From: JAFARZ01 sp035651595
GTDB lineage: Bacteria > Actinomycetota > Actinomycetes > Streptosporangiales > Streptosporangiaceae
Reading direction: 5' to 3'
Assembly (NCBI GenBank): GCA_035651595.1
Contig: DASRFJ010000043.1
Span: 1-64,000 of the forward strand
Length of the DNA: 64,000 nucleotides
Of the stretch, positions 51,655-60,418 are shown piece by piece (position 1 is the first letter of the stretch; each line of letters opens with the position of its first letter). The notes below the pieces were generated by a model. The model searched no databases and was not told where the DNA came from. It saw nothing but the letters and a program-made list of their open reading frames with translations. A program made the position numbers and the translations under genes.

Positions 51655-52113
51655 TCAGACCCAGGCCTTGGGATTGTCGGTTAGATTACGGATCGTGTCG
51701 GGAAGGTTACCGGACACGATGTCCGCGAGCGTGACCTGCTCCAGGATGGCTCGTTCATTGGCGCGCAGCGCGATCCAGACCTGCTGAAGCGGTTCGGCCA
51801 CGCCCGGATACGTCACATTTTCCGGGCGCTCGCCGCGCACGCCGAGCAGTTGTCCGTCGATGGCCCTGATGATGTCCGCCAGCGCGATCTCATTGGCCGG
51901 CCGGGCCAGCCAGAAGCCGCCCTCAGGGCCACGCTGGCTGCGGACCAGGCCGACGCGCCTGAGCTGGGTCAGGATCGTCTCGAGGAACTTCCCAGGTATC
52001 TGCTGGGCGCGAGCTAGCTGATCGGCGGTGATGTGGCCCTCGCTCGCGGCGGCGAGCTCGATCGCCGCCCGCAGCGCGTAGTCGGCCCGGGCTGACAGTC
52101 GCATGTTCGCCAT
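51655..52113 (-). CDS. Rrf2 family regulator without cysteines
   Basis: 152 residues from the ATG at 52113. The winged helix is typical (MRLSARADYALRAAIELAAA, ARAQQIPGKFLETILTQLRR, RGPEGGFWLARPANEIAL). The protein has no Cys at all, so unlike IscR, NsrR or RsrR it cannot hold an Fe–S cluster through Cys ligands. It probably senses something else or acts as a simple repressor. It is divergent from the molybdenum hydroxylase operon with only 58 bp between, so it should regulate that operon and itself. Confidence 0.92.
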   Translation of the reverse strand: MANMRLSARADYALRAAIELAAASEGHITADQLARAQQIPGKFLETILTQLRRVGLVRSQRGPEGGFWLARPANEIALADIIRAIDGQLLGVRGERPENVTYPGVAEPLQQVWIALRANERAILEQVTLADIVSGNLPDTIRNLTDNPKAWV

Positions 52114-52171
52114 TATGCAGCTTCACGACTGGTTTTCTCGCATTGACCGTGCCGGATATAGCCTGTGGCGC

Positions 52172-52714
52172 ATGGCAGGAGAGCGCGACGTCACCGTGTC
52201 GATGACGGTGAACGGGGTCTCGTACCAGCGCTCGGTGGCCGCTCGGACGCTGCTCGTCCACTTCCTCCGCGAGTCACTGGGGCTGACCGGAACTCATGTC
52301 GGGTGCGACACGACCCAGTGCGGCGCGTGCACGGTCGAGATGGACGGCGTGGCGGTCAAATCCTGCACGGTGCTGGCGGCCCAGGCGTCCGGTTCTGCCG
52401 TTACGACGATCGAGGGCGTGCCTTTCGGCGCGATCCAGCGGGCGTTCCACGCCGAGCACGGGCTCCAGTGCGGCTACTGCACGCCGGGCATGGTGATGGC
52501 GGTCCGCCAGTTGCTCGCCGACAACCCATCGCCCACCGAGTCGGAGGTGCGGGAAGGACTGGCCGGGAACCTGTGCCGGTGCACCGGGTACCAGAACATC
52601 GTCGCGGCAGTGCTTGCCGCAGCGGGGGGGACGGCCCCCCCGCGCCCCCCCGCGACCGCAGCGGGGGGGACGGCCCCCCCGCACCCCCCCGCAACAGCGG
52701 CCAGGGCTTCCTGA
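52172..52714 (+). CDS. Molybdenum hydroxylase small subunit, two [2Fe-2S] clusters (CoxS-like)
   Basis: 180 residues from the ATG at 52172. The plant-ferredoxin-type cluster has Cys in GCDTTQCGACTVEMDG plus SCTV. The second cluster has LQCGYCTPGM and NLCRCTGYQNI. It passes electrons from the Mo site to FAD. The C-terminus is extended by two copies of a 13–14-residue Gly/Ala/Pro repeat (AAGGTAPPRPPAT, AAGGTAPPHPPAT) absent from the family. The FAD subunit gene starts just after the stop. Confidence 0.95.
   Translation: MAGERDVTVSMTVNGVSYQRSVAARTLLVHFLRESLGLTGTHVGCDTTQCGACTVEMDGVAVKSCTVLAAQASGSAVTTIEGVPFGAIQRAFHAEHGLQCGYCTPGMVMAVRQLLADNPSPTESEVREGLAGNLCRCTGYQNIVAAVLAAAGGTAPPRPPATAAGGTAPPHPPATAARAS
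52619..52690 (+). repeat. Tandem C/G-tract duplication at the end of the small subunit gene
   Basis: Two copies of a unit with GCAGCGGGGGGGACGG and CCCCCCCGC, differing by a base or two, encode the repeated Ala/Gly/Pro tail. Runs of seven G and seven C make it prone to slippage. Confidence 0.8.
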
Positions 52715-52715
52715 C

Positions 52716-53591
52716 GTGTATCCGGCGTCGTTTGTCTACCTGCGCGCGGCCTCGGTGGCGGAGGCCCTCGGTTTTCTTTCTGACGGTTCCGACGACATCA
52801 AGGTGCTGGCCGGCGGGCAGAGCCTGCTGCCGATGATGAAGCTGCGGCTGGCGACGCCGGACGTGCTGCTGGATATCGGCGGGCTGCGGCCGTCGCTGGG
52901 TGCTTTGTCGGTCGGGGCTGCCGGGGCGCGGTTTGGCGCGCTGGCCACGCACCGGACGCTGCTGCTCGATCCCGGGGTCGCTGTGCGATATCCCGCGATG
53001 ACCGACGCGCTGCGGGTGCTCGCGGACCCGCAGGTGCGGGCCCGTGGGACGATCGGCGGCGCGGTGGCGCACGGCGATCCGGCCGCCGACCTGCCTGCGG
53101 TGCTGCTGGCGCTGGACGCCTCGGTCGAGCTCGCCCGCTCCGGTGGGACCCGTACCGTGTCGCTGGACGACTTCCTGCTCGGCGCGTTCGAGACCGGCCT
53201 GGCGGAGGACGAGCTGGTCACCGGTTTGTCGCTGGGGCCGGCGCCGGCCGGGCAGGCGTACGAGAAGTTCGAGCAGCCGGCCAGCCACCTGCCGCTGGCC
53301 GGGGTGTGCGCCGTCGTCTCACTTGCCGGCGGGGTCGTGTCGCGGGCACGGATCGCGGTGACCGGCGTGGCGGGGCGGGTCTTCCGGGCGAGGGCGGCGG
53401 AGGCGTCGCTGACCGGGCAGGAGCCCGCCGCCGCGGTGGTCGCTACGGCCGCTTCGCGGATCGGCGAGGACGCGCCGCGACCGCTGTCGGACATCCACGC
53501 GAGCGGGCCGTTCCGGGTGCATCTGGCGTCGGTGCTGGCCGAGCGGGCGCTGCGCCGGGCGGTGTCGCGGGCGTCGGAAGGTTCTTCATGA
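52716..53591 (+). CDS. Molybdenum hydroxylase FAD-binding subunit (CoxM-like)
   Basis: 291 residues. The GTG at 52716 begins the conserved start YPASFVYLRAASVAEAL. FAD motifs are VLAGGQSLLPMMKLRL (AGGQS) and RGTIGGAVAHGDPAADLPA (TIGG). A C-terminal CO_deh_flav_C domain follows (about 175–291). It moves electrons from the iron–sulfur subunit to an acceptor. The gene overlaps the large subunit start (ATGA). Confidence 0.95.
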   Translation: MYPASFVYLRAASVAEALGFLSDGSDDIKVLAGGQSLLPMMKLRLATPDVLLDIGGLRPSLGALSVGAAGARFGALATHRTLLLDPGVAVRYPAMTDALRVLADPQVRARGTIGGAVAHGDPAADLPAVLLALDASVELARSGGTRTVSLDDFLLGAFETGLAEDELVTGLSLGPAPAGQAYEKFEQPASHLPLAGVCAVVSLAGGVVSRARIAVTGVAGRVFRARAAEASLTGQEPAAAVVATAASRIGEDAPRPLSDIHASGPFRVHLASVLAERALRRAVSRASEGSS

Positions 53592-55771
53592 ACGGCATGG
53601 GCGTCGCACTGCCGCGGGTGGAGGACGCGGCGCTGCTGGCCGGGCGGGGGCGTTACGTCGACGACGTCAGCGAGCCGGGTGTGCTGCACGCATTCGTGGT
53701 GCGCAGCCCCGTGGCGCACGGCACGATCGTGGGACTGGACGTTCTGGCGGCGCGGTCGGCGCCCGGCGTCGCGGGCGTGTTCACGGCGTCCGACATGCGG
53801 GATGTGGGGGCGCTGCCGGGGGCCCGGGGAGTCGACGGGCCGTCGCTGCCACTGCTGCGGGATGTGGGGGACAAGGTCCGGTGGGCCGGCGAGCCGGTCG
53901 CGCTGGTCGTGGCATCCACGGCCGCTCTGGCGGCCGACGCCGCCGATCTGGTCGAGGTTGACTATGAGCCGCTGCCCGCGGTCACCTCGGCGGAGGCCGG
54001 CGCGGCATCCGGCGCCCCGGTGCTGCATGCCGGTTCCGGCAACGTGTGCTTCCGGGAGCGGCTCACCTCTGGCGACGTGGAGGGGGCGTTCGCGACCGCC
54101 GCGCACCGGGTGCGGCAGCGGATGGTCAGCCAGCGGATCGCGCCGGTGGCGCTGGAACCGCGGGGCGTGCTGGCTCGGGTAACCGGGGATGGCGGGCTTG
54201 ACGTGCGGATCAGCACCCAGCGACCGCACGAGGTGCGGCAGTGGCTGTCCCGGATGTTCGGCCTGCCCGAGGGCCGGATCAGGGTGGTGGCCGGGGACGT
54301 CGGCGGCGGGTTCGGCGCGAAGGGGCCGCTGTACCCGGACCAGGTGGCGGTGATCGCGGCGGCGCGGCTGCTCGGCCGGCCGGTGAAGTGGATCGAGGAG
54401 CGGAGTGAGTCGTTCCTGGCCACAACGCACGGGCGCGACCAGACCGCGGATCTGGAGGCGGCGGTCACCGCGGACGGCCGGATCGCCGCGATCCGCGGGA
54501 CCGTGCACGCCGGCCTCGGCGCCTACCTGACGCCGAACTCCGCCGCCATCGTCCTGCGGCGGCTGGCGCCGCTGCTCGGCCAGTGCTACGCGATCGAGGC
54601 GATCGACGTGGAGCTCGTCGGCGTGCTGACCAACGCCACCCCGGTCGGTCCGTACCGCGGCGCGGGCCGGCCGGAGGCGGCCTACTTCACCGAGCGGCTC
54701 GCGGACCTGGCGGCACTGGAGACCGGGCTCGATCCGGCCGAGCTGCGCCGGCGCAACTTCATCGCGCCCGATGCCTTCCCGTACCAGACCCCGACCGGGC
54801 TGACCTATGACAGCGGCGACTACCGGGCCGCGCTGGACAAGGCGATGAGCGGATACCGGGAGCTGCGGCGTTGGCAAGCTGTCGCGCGTTCCTCGGGGCG
54901 GCTGGCGGGCGTCGGCTTGTGCTGCTTCGTCGAGCCGGGCGGAATCATGCCGGGCGCGCGGCAGGACGAGGCCACGGTGACCGTGGATGCGTCCGGGAAG
55001 GTCACCGTCGCGGTGGGCACGAGCGGGCACGGACAGGGGCACCAGACGACGTTCGGCCAGCTGGCAGCCGGGATCCTCGGGGTGCCGTTCGCGGACGTGA
55101 CCGTCGTGTTCGGGGACACCTCGCTCGCGCCGTTCGGGTACGGGACGTTCGGATCGCGCAGCACGGTGGCCGGCGGCAGCGCGGTGCTGCGCGCCTGCGA
55201 GGCGGTGCTGGCCGCGGCTCGCCGGGTCGATGCCCCGATGCCGCTCGCCGAGGCCGCCCGCCTGCTGGGCGGCCTGACCGCGACCGCGACGGCTGGTGTG
55301 GACGGGGAGACGTATGCGTTCGGCTGCTATGTGTGCTCGGTTGAGGTCGACCCGGACACCGGCCGGGTGCGGATCGGCCGGTTGATCGCGGTGGACGACT
55401 GCGGTGTCGTGATCAACCCGCTGCTGGTCGAGGGGCAGGTGCACGGCGCCGTGGCGCAGGGCGTCGGCCAGGCCCTGTTCGAAGAGGTCCGCTACGATTC
55501 AGACGGTCAGCCGCTGACGGTGTCGCTGATGGATTACGCGGTGCCGTTCGCCGCTCAGGTGCCGGTCACCGAGTCGTACCGGCTCGAAACTCCCTCGCCG
55601 GCCAACCCGCTTGGCGTCAAGGGCATGGGGGAGAGCGGTACGATCGGCGTCACGCCCGCGGTGGTGAACGCGGTCGTGGACGCGCTGCGCCCGTTCGGGG
55701 TGCGGCACCTGGACATGCCGCTGACGCCGGAGAAAGTCTGGACAGCGATGCACGGACAGCTGGGAGCGTAA
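53588..55771 (+). CDS. Molybdenum hydroxylase large subunit, form II (aldehyde oxidase/xanthine dehydrogenase type)
   Basis: 727 residues from the ATG at 53588, overlapping the previous stop. It carries the molybdopterin site: VAGDVGGGFGAKG, the active-site loop PYRGAGRPEAA and the catalytic Glu in KGMGESGTIG. The loop YRGAGR defines form II; true aerobic CO dehydrogenases have AYRCSFR. CO oxidation is therefore unlikely, and an aldehyde or N-heterocycle is the likelier substrate. The operon order small–FAD–large is less common than FAD–small–large. Confidence 0.95.
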   Translation: MNGMGVALPRVEDAALLAGRGRYVDDVSEPGVLHAFVVRSPVAHGTIVGLDVLAARSAPGVAGVFTASDMRDVGALPGARGVDGPSLPLLRDVGDKVRWAGEPVALVVASTAALAADAADLVEVDYEPLPAVTSAEAGAASGAPVLHAGSGNVCFRERLTSGDVEGAFATAAHRVRQRMVSQRIAPVALEPRGVLARVTGDGGLDVRISTQRPHEVRQWLSRMFGLPEGRIRVVAGDVGGGFGAKGPLYPDQVAVIAAARLLGRPVKWIEERSESFLATTHGRDQTADLEAAVTADGRIAAIRGTVHAGLGAYLTPNSAAIVLRRLAPLLGQCYAIEAIDVELVGVLTNATPVGPYRGAGRPEAAYFTERLADLAALETGLDPAELRRRNFIAPDAFPYQTPTGLTYDSGDYRAALDKAMSGYRELRRWQAVARSSGRLAGVGLCCFVEPGGIMPGARQDEATVTVDASGKVTVAVGTSGHGQGHQTTFGQLAAGILGVPFADVTVVFGDTSLAPFGYGTFGSRSTVAGGSAVLRACEAVLAAARRVDAPMPLAEAARLLGGLTATATAGVDGETYAFGCYVCSVEVDPDTGRVRIGRLIAVDDCGVVINPLLVEGQVHGAVAQGVGQALFEEVRYDSDGQPLTVSLMDYAVPFAAQVPVTESYRLETPSPANPLGVKGMGESGTIGVTPAVVNAVVDALRPFGVRHLDMPLTPEKVWTAMHGQLGA

Positions 55772-55773
55772 CG

Positions 55774-57564
55774 ATGCCGGAAGCAGGGCAGCAGGGAGCG
55801 GTCACCAGCGCGCCCGAGGCTGCCGTAGCCTCGCCGGCCGGCGGGCAACCGCGCCGGCTCGCCTGGGCCTGGGGGACCGCCGCGTTCGCGGTGAGCGTCA
55901 TCGTGCTGTGGTTCCTGTACCTGCACGTGTCCCGGACCCAGCGGGTGGAGTCGGACGGCGCGTCGAACGCCCTCCAAGCCTGGGACATGCTGCACGGGAA
56001 CCTGCTGCTGCGCGGCTGGACCGTCACCGACGTCTCGTTCTACACGACCGAACTGCCCGAATACCTGCTCGTCGAGGCGGTCCGCGGCCTCAACGCGGAC
56101 GTGCTGCATGTGGCGGCCGCGCTGTCCTACGCGCTGCTCGTGCCGCTGGCCGCGATCTTGGCGCGCGGCCGCGCTACCGGCCGGGAGGCCGTGCTCCGGA
56201 TGGCGATCGCGGCCGGGATCATGGTCGCCCCCGAGCCCGGCGCCGGCGTGTTCATCGTGCTGTTCCAGCCGGATCACATCGGCACCCAGGTGCCCATGCT
56301 GTTGACCTGGCTGGTGCTCGACCGGCTGCCGCGGCGCTGGTACGCGCCGGTGATCGTCGGCGTGATGCTGACCTGGATCGGCATCGCCGACAAGATCGTG
56401 CTGCTGATCGGCGTGGTCCCGCTGGTCCTGGTGTGTGCGGTGCGCGCGCTGCGGCTGTGGCGTGCCGAGTACCTGGGCGGCGAGCCCGCGGGCATGCCCT
56501 GGCGGGAGATGCTCGGTCAGGCCTGGCGCCCGTCCGGGCTGCGGGTCGTCTGGTACGAGATCTCGCTGGCCGCCGCGGCCGTGCTGTCCTATCCGGTGAC
56601 GTCCGCCTTCGTCAAGATCATCCACGCCCTCGGTGGCTACACCGTCCTGCCGGTGGGCACCGCCCTGGCCCCGCCCGGCAAGCTGCCGCTGCACATCAGG
56701 CTCGCCACCGACGGCGTGCTCGGCCTGTACGGGGCCAACTTCCAGGGCCCGCCCACCGGGCTGAACCTGTTCTTCGCCATCCTGCACCTGGTCGGCGTCG
56801 CGCTGGCGATCTGGGCGTTGTGGCTGGCGTTCCGCCGGTTCTTCGCCGCCGACGACCTGATCGCCCAGATCCTCGCCGTCAGCATCGTGGTCAACGTCGG
56901 CGCCTACCTGGTCAGCGGCAAGCCGACCGCGTACTGGAGCGTCCGGGAAATGGCCGGCATCCTGCCCGCCGGCGCCGTCCTGGCCGGCCGTGTCCTAGGC
57001 CCCCTGATCGCCGCCCGCCTGGGCCTCGCCGGCCAGCCGGCCGGCGAGGCGGGCGCGGGCTTCGCGGCCGCCCGCCTGGGCGGCCCGGGAGTGCTCGCCG
57101 GCCGGCTCTGGCGGGCGCTGACCGCCGGCCTGGCGGTCGTGCTCGTCGGCTACCTGGCGGCCCTCGGCTGGGCGGCCACGCGCCCCGCCGTGCCCGGAGT
57201 CGGGCAGGATCTCCAGGCCTGGCTCCGCACCCAGGGCCTGACCTACGGGCTGGCCGAATACGGCCTGGCCAACTCCACCACGCTCGCGGCCGGCAACGCC
57301 GTCGAGATCCGCCCGGTGGTCACCGAGCCGCACCGGCTGGCACCAGGTCCGCACGAGTACGACATCAACTGGTACGACCCGCGCGCCCACGACGCGAACT
57401 TCGTCGTGCTGCTGAACACCCCCGAGGCGCTCGACCCGATGACCAGGGCGCAGGCGGTCGCCGCCTTCGGCCAGCCCGCGCACGAGTACCACTTCAAGAT
57501 GTTCGAGATCCTCACCTGGGACAAGAACCTCCTAGCCGAACTAGGCCCCCAAGCCCCGGACTAG
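55774..57564 (+). CDS. Polytopic membrane protein, glycosyltransferase-C-like
   Basis: 596 residues with about ten hydrophobic helices between residues 32 and 470. A first periplasmic loop holds RVESDGASNALQAWDMLHGN, then a C-terminal extracytoplasmic part (about 480–596). An acidic residue in the first loop and the overall layout resemble GT-C membrane glycosyltransferases, but I see no firm motif. It starts 2 bp after the molybdenum hydroxylase large-subunit gene, so it is co-transcribed. Whether it shares a pathway is unclear. No homologous transport motif was recognised. Confidence 0.72.
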   Translation: MPEAGQQGAVTSAPEAAVASPAGGQPRRLAWAWGTAAFAVSVIVLWFLYLHVSRTQRVESDGASNALQAWDMLHGNLLLRGWTVTDVSFYTTELPEYLLVEAVRGLNADVLHVAAALSYALLVPLAAILARGRATGREAVLRMAIAAGIMVAPEPGAGVFIVLFQPDHIGTQVPMLLTWLVLDRLPRRWYAPVIVGVMLTWIGIADKIVLLIGVVPLVLVCAVRALRLWRAEYLGGEPAGMPWREMLGQAWRPSGLRVVWYEISLAAAAVLSYPVTSAFVKIIHALGGYTVLPVGTALAPPGKLPLHIRLATDGVLGLYGANFQGPPTGLNLFFAILHLVGVALAIWALWLAFRRFFAADDLIAQILAVSIVVNVGAYLVSGKPTAYWSVREMAGILPAGAVLAGRVLGPLIAARLGLAGQPAGEAGAGFAAARLGGPGVLAGRLWRALTAGLAVVLVGYLAALGWAATRPAVPGVGQDLQAWLRTQGLTYGLAEYGLANSTTLAAGNAVEIRPVVTEPHRLAPGPHEYDINWYDPRAHDANFVVLLNTPEALDPMTRAQAVAAFGQPAHEYHFKMFEILTWDKNLLAELGPQAPD

Positions 57565-57627
57565 CCCGCGTACGGGCCCACCGCGCGCCCACACCGCACC
57601 CCCGCCCGCCTCCCGCCCCCTCTCAAC

Positions 57628-57663
57628 GTGTCAATTGCGCAGTTGAGCCCACTAGAGCGTGTC
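57628..57663 (+). repeat. Interspersed repeat family 1, copy B
   Basis: GTGTCAATTGCGCAGTTGAG then CCCACTAGAGCGTGTC; it differs from copy A in two positions. It contains the stop codon and last residues of the minus-strand AbiEi-like gene (TAG at 57652–57654). Confidence 0.88.
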
Positions 57664-58644
57664 TGCGCGCACCAGATGTGCCGCCGAGCCCTGCGGAACC
57701 GCCTTGATTGGCGGCGGAGGCGCCGCGAGACCTGCGGCAATGGCGTCACGGAGGTCGGCAAGGACGCCGCCACCAGCAGAGGTGATCTGAGTCGGCGGGA
57801 AATGAAGCAACTGGACGCGATGCTTGGTGATCCGGTTATGGCGCCGCATGGTGCCGAGCCAGTCCTCGCGTTTGAAGTGGAATTCCTGCGAGTCGACCTC
57901 GGCGGCCACTCCAGCGCGGCCCCACCAGGCATCGACGATGCCCAGCAGCGTGCCGTCCGGCGCGAACAGAGCGACGTTGTACTCCGGGCGTGGCAGGTCC
58001 GAACCTTCGATGAGCGTCATGAACTGGCCCTCGGCGGCCGACCAGATCCCTGTCGCGGCATCACGCAGGCCGCGCAACAGCAACCCGGATCCCCGCACCG
58101 GCCCATCGCGAAGCTCACGGCCGATTTCCTCGGGCGTGCACTGGTGCCGCTGGATCGCGGCGCTGATCAGGGAGCGCGCGTCGTCGATGCTGCGGTACCC
58201 GCGCACCGCGTCCGCCACGGCGCGAGCCGCCGGGGCGAGGTGGATAGGCCCGGTGCGGAAGGCCTTCGGCATCCGGGTGGTGTGGATGAGCCGCACGAAG
58301 CGGATGCTCTGCCGGCGCGTGCGTGCCGGGATGAGGACGTCGATGTAGTCCGGTCCCGCCGCCACAAGCCCGTAATGCCTGGCCGCGAACGCGCCGGTCA
58401 TCACCGCGTCGGGGCCGGCGAACAGCATGGCGGCCATTTCGCGCTGCATCGCGGTAGTGACGGCGTCGCTCGCGGCGTAGACGCCAGGCAGAATGATGCG
58501 CCAGCGCCCGCCGGGGCCGACCCGGTGCTGGATCGCGCCCCGGGTCATGCCGCAGTCGACCAGCTGCCGCCTGCTCGCCACGTTGTATTGCTCGCTGAGA
58601 ATGCGTCGCAGGCGCTTCTCGTCATATTCGGCCCTGGCTCCCAT
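57652..58644 (-). CDS. AbiEi-like protein with C-terminal DUF559-like region
   Basis: 330 residues. The N-terminal winged-helix part (YNVASRRQLVDCGMTRGAIQ, WRIILPGVYAASD) matches the AbiEi antitoxin-type domain. The middle (AFAARHYGLVAAGPDYIDVL, IRFVRLIHTTRMP) is the usual AbiEi core. The end (LLGIVDAWWGRAGVAAEVDS, RITKHRVQLLHFPP) resembles a DUF559/nuclease-like fold with acidic residues. No AbiEii toxin gene is adjacent. These solitary proteins are common in Actinobacteria and of unknown function. The gene lies between inverted copies of repeat family 1, and its stop codon is inside one. Confidence 0.82.
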   Translation of the reverse strand: MGARAEYDEKRLRRILSEQYNVASRRQLVDCGMTRGAIQHRVGPGGRWRIILPGVYAASDAVTTAMQREMAAMLFAGPDAVMTGAFAARHYGLVAAGPDYIDVLIPARTRRQSIRFVRLIHTTRMPKAFRTGPIHLAPAARAVADAVRGYRSIDDARSLISAAIQRHQCTPEEIGRELRDGPVRGSGLLLRGLRDAATGIWSAAEGQFMTLIEGSDLPRPEYNVALFAPDGTLLGIVDAWWGRAGVAAEVDSQEFHFKREDWLGTMRRHNRITKHRVQLLHFPPTQITSAGGGVLADLRDAIAAGLAAPPPPIKAVPQGSAAHLVRADTL

Positions 58645-58706
58645 GGCGACACAATGTCACGAACCACTGACATTCTGCGGCCGGGCGGCCACCCGCGCTG
58701 CAAATT

Positions 58707-58736
58707 GACACGCTCTAGAGGGCTCAACTGCGCAAT
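58707..58736 (-). repeat. Interspersed repeat family 1, copy C (inverted)
   Basis: The reverse complement reads ATTGCGCAGTTGAGCCC then TCTAGAGCGTGTC, matching copies A and B except at the first six bases of the unit. It faces copy B across the AbiEi-like gene and contains the stop codon of the GH3 gene (TGA at 58724–58726). Confidence 0.85.
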
Positions 58737-60418
58737 CGGCCCGGTGGAGGCGGGGGCGAATGGGATGTGAGCGCTAACGCGAGGCCGAGGAGTTCGGCGG
58801 CGGCTTGGGCGCTGGCGCGGGACGCGCCGTAGGTGGCCAGGTAGGCGGTGCCGGGCGGCGGGGTCCACAACGGGACGCCCATCTCCACCAGGATCGTGTC
58901 CGGGCGGGCGGCGAGCACGTCCTCGAGCCACGCCCGCGTGTGGATCGCGTCGCGGACCACGACGATCAGCGAGCGGCCGTCCGCGTCGGACAGGTCCAGC
59001 GGGTCGCCGGCCGACACGCGCCGCACCGGCGCCCACGGCCCCAGCCCCCAGGCGAACTCGCCCGCCGCGATGTTCTCCCGCGGCTCTACCTCGATGATCA
59101 GCGGGCGGGACAGCCGGGCGCCCGGCCGCAGGCCGGACAGCCGGATCGCGCGCCGCGCCGCCGTCAGCCCGACCTCGGACAGTCCCGCATCGGACAATCC
59201 CGCATCAGACAGTCCCACATCGGATAGTTCGATATCGGAGTATCGGGCGGGGGCGCCGCGGGCGCCGGGGGCGCCGGGGCCGCCGGGGCCGCCGCCGGCG
59301 GCGTTACCGCCGGCGGCGTTACCGCGGGCGGCGTTGGCGCCGGGGCCGGCGTTGAAGCGGGCGCCCTGGGCGCGGCGGGCGGCTAGGCGGGTGCGGAGGT
59401 GCGCCACGCGGTCCGCGGCTTCCTCCAGCCGCGACCCGGGCAGCGAACCGGACGTCACCGCGTCGGCCAAGGCGGCCCGCACCGCCTGGTAAGTCTCGTA
59501 GTCGGTGTCCCGGCCGAAGCACAGCAGGTCCACGCCGGCCTCGATGGCCAGCACCGACGCCCGGGGGATGCCGAACACATCCTGGGTCGCCTTCATCTCC
59601 AGCGCGTCGGAGATCACCACGCCGGTGAACCCGAGCGAGCCCCGGAGCAGCCCGGTGACCGCTGCGGCGGACAGCGTCGCCGGGCGGTCACCGGTGAGTT
59701 CGGGCACCCGCAGGTGCCCCGGCATCACGGCGGCGGCCCCCGATTCGATCGCCGCCGAGAACGGAGGGAGGTCCCTCCGCCACACGTCATCCAACGAGCC
59801 GAGCACGGTCGCGATCGCGTGGTGTGAGTCGACACTGCCCGTGCTGCCGTGCCCCGGGAAGTGCTTGGCGCAAGCCGCCACGCCGGCCGCCTGCAACCCC
59901 TGAACCGCCGCCACCGTGTGCCGCGCCACCAACTCGGTGGACGACCCGAACGACCGCGTGCCGACCGCCGTGCTGGAACCCCCGAGCACGTCGGCGCACG
60001 GCGCCAGGTTCAGGTTGATCCCCAGCGACACCAGGTCACGGCCCATCGCCAGGTACACCGAGCGCGTCAGCGACACGTCATCCACCGCGCCCAGCGCGGC
60101 GTTTCCCGGATACGGCGAGCCGTCCGCGTACGCCACCCGAGTGACGTCGCCGCCCTCCTCGTCGATGGCGATGACCGGCTCAATCGCGCAAGCCGACCGA
60201 AGCGAAGCAGTCAACGCTGACGTGTCACCTAGGACGTTATGGCCAAAAAGCGTGACACCGGCCAGGCCGCGGCCGAGGGCATCGAGGATCCAGCCGGGGG
60301 CCGCAACCCCTGGAAACGGCGGGATGAGTACGCCGTCGGCGAGCCGGGCCAGGGCCGGGTCGATGCCGGTTTGCTCGTTGAGCGGGGGGACCTCCCCGCG
60401 CACCCCTGGAGAAATCAA
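58724..60418 (-). CDS. NagZ-like family 3 glycoside hydrolase
   Basis: About 564 residues. The likely start is the TTG at 60418, which overlaps the permease stop (TTGA); a GTG at 60403 is the alternative. GH3 of the NagZ branch: AIDEEGGDVTRV, NLAPCADV, KHFPGHGSTGSVDSHHAI with the His/Asp catalytic dyad, and the nucleophile Asp in GVVISDALEMKA. Such enzymes release N-acetylglucosamine or glucose from short β-linked sugars. There is no signal peptide, so it works inside the cell on sugars imported by the operon's transporter. A low-complexity linker (GNAAGG, GPGGPGAPGARG, LSDAGLSDAGLSEVGL) separates a C-terminal domain. Confidence 0.88.
   Translation of the reverse strand: MISPGVRGEVPPLNEQTGIDPALARLADGVLIPPFPGVAAPGWILDALGRGLAGVTLFGHNVLGDTSALTASLRSACAIEPVIAIDEEGGDVTRVAYADGSPYPGNAALGAVDDVSLTRSVYLAMGRDLVSLGINLNLAPCADVLGGSSTAVGTRSFGSSTELVARHTVAAVQGLQAAGVAACAKHFPGHGSTGSVDSHHAIATVLGSLDDVWRRDLPPFSAAIESGAAAVMPGHLRVPELTGDRPATLSAAAVTGLLRGSLGFTGVVISDALEMKATQDVFGIPRASVLAIEAGVDLLCFGRDTDYETYQAVRAALADAVTSGSLPGSRLEEAADRVAHLRTRLAARRAQGARFNAGPGANAARGNAAGGNAAGGGPGGPGAPGARGAPARYSDIELSDVGLSDAGLSDAGLSEVGLTAARRAIRLSGLRPGARLSRPLIIEVEPRENIAAGEFAWGLGPWAPVRRVSAGDPLDLSDADGRSLIVVVRDAIHTRAWLEDVLAARPDTILVEMGVPLWTPPPGTAYLATYGASRASAQAAAELLGLALALTSHSPPPPPGRLRS
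59172..59250 (-). repeat. 15-bp tandem repeats inside the GH3 gene
   Basis: Four to five imperfect copies of a 15-bp unit (TCGGACAGTCCCGCA on the plus strand) encode the repeat LSDAG/LSEVG. A GC-rich tract encoding Gly/Ala/Pro follows. The copy number may vary between strains. Confidence 0.7.

Noticed and set aside
52736..55444. A 902-codon minus-strand frame
   Set aside because: Shadow of the molybdenum hydroxylase genes, which carry cofactor motifs on the plus strand.
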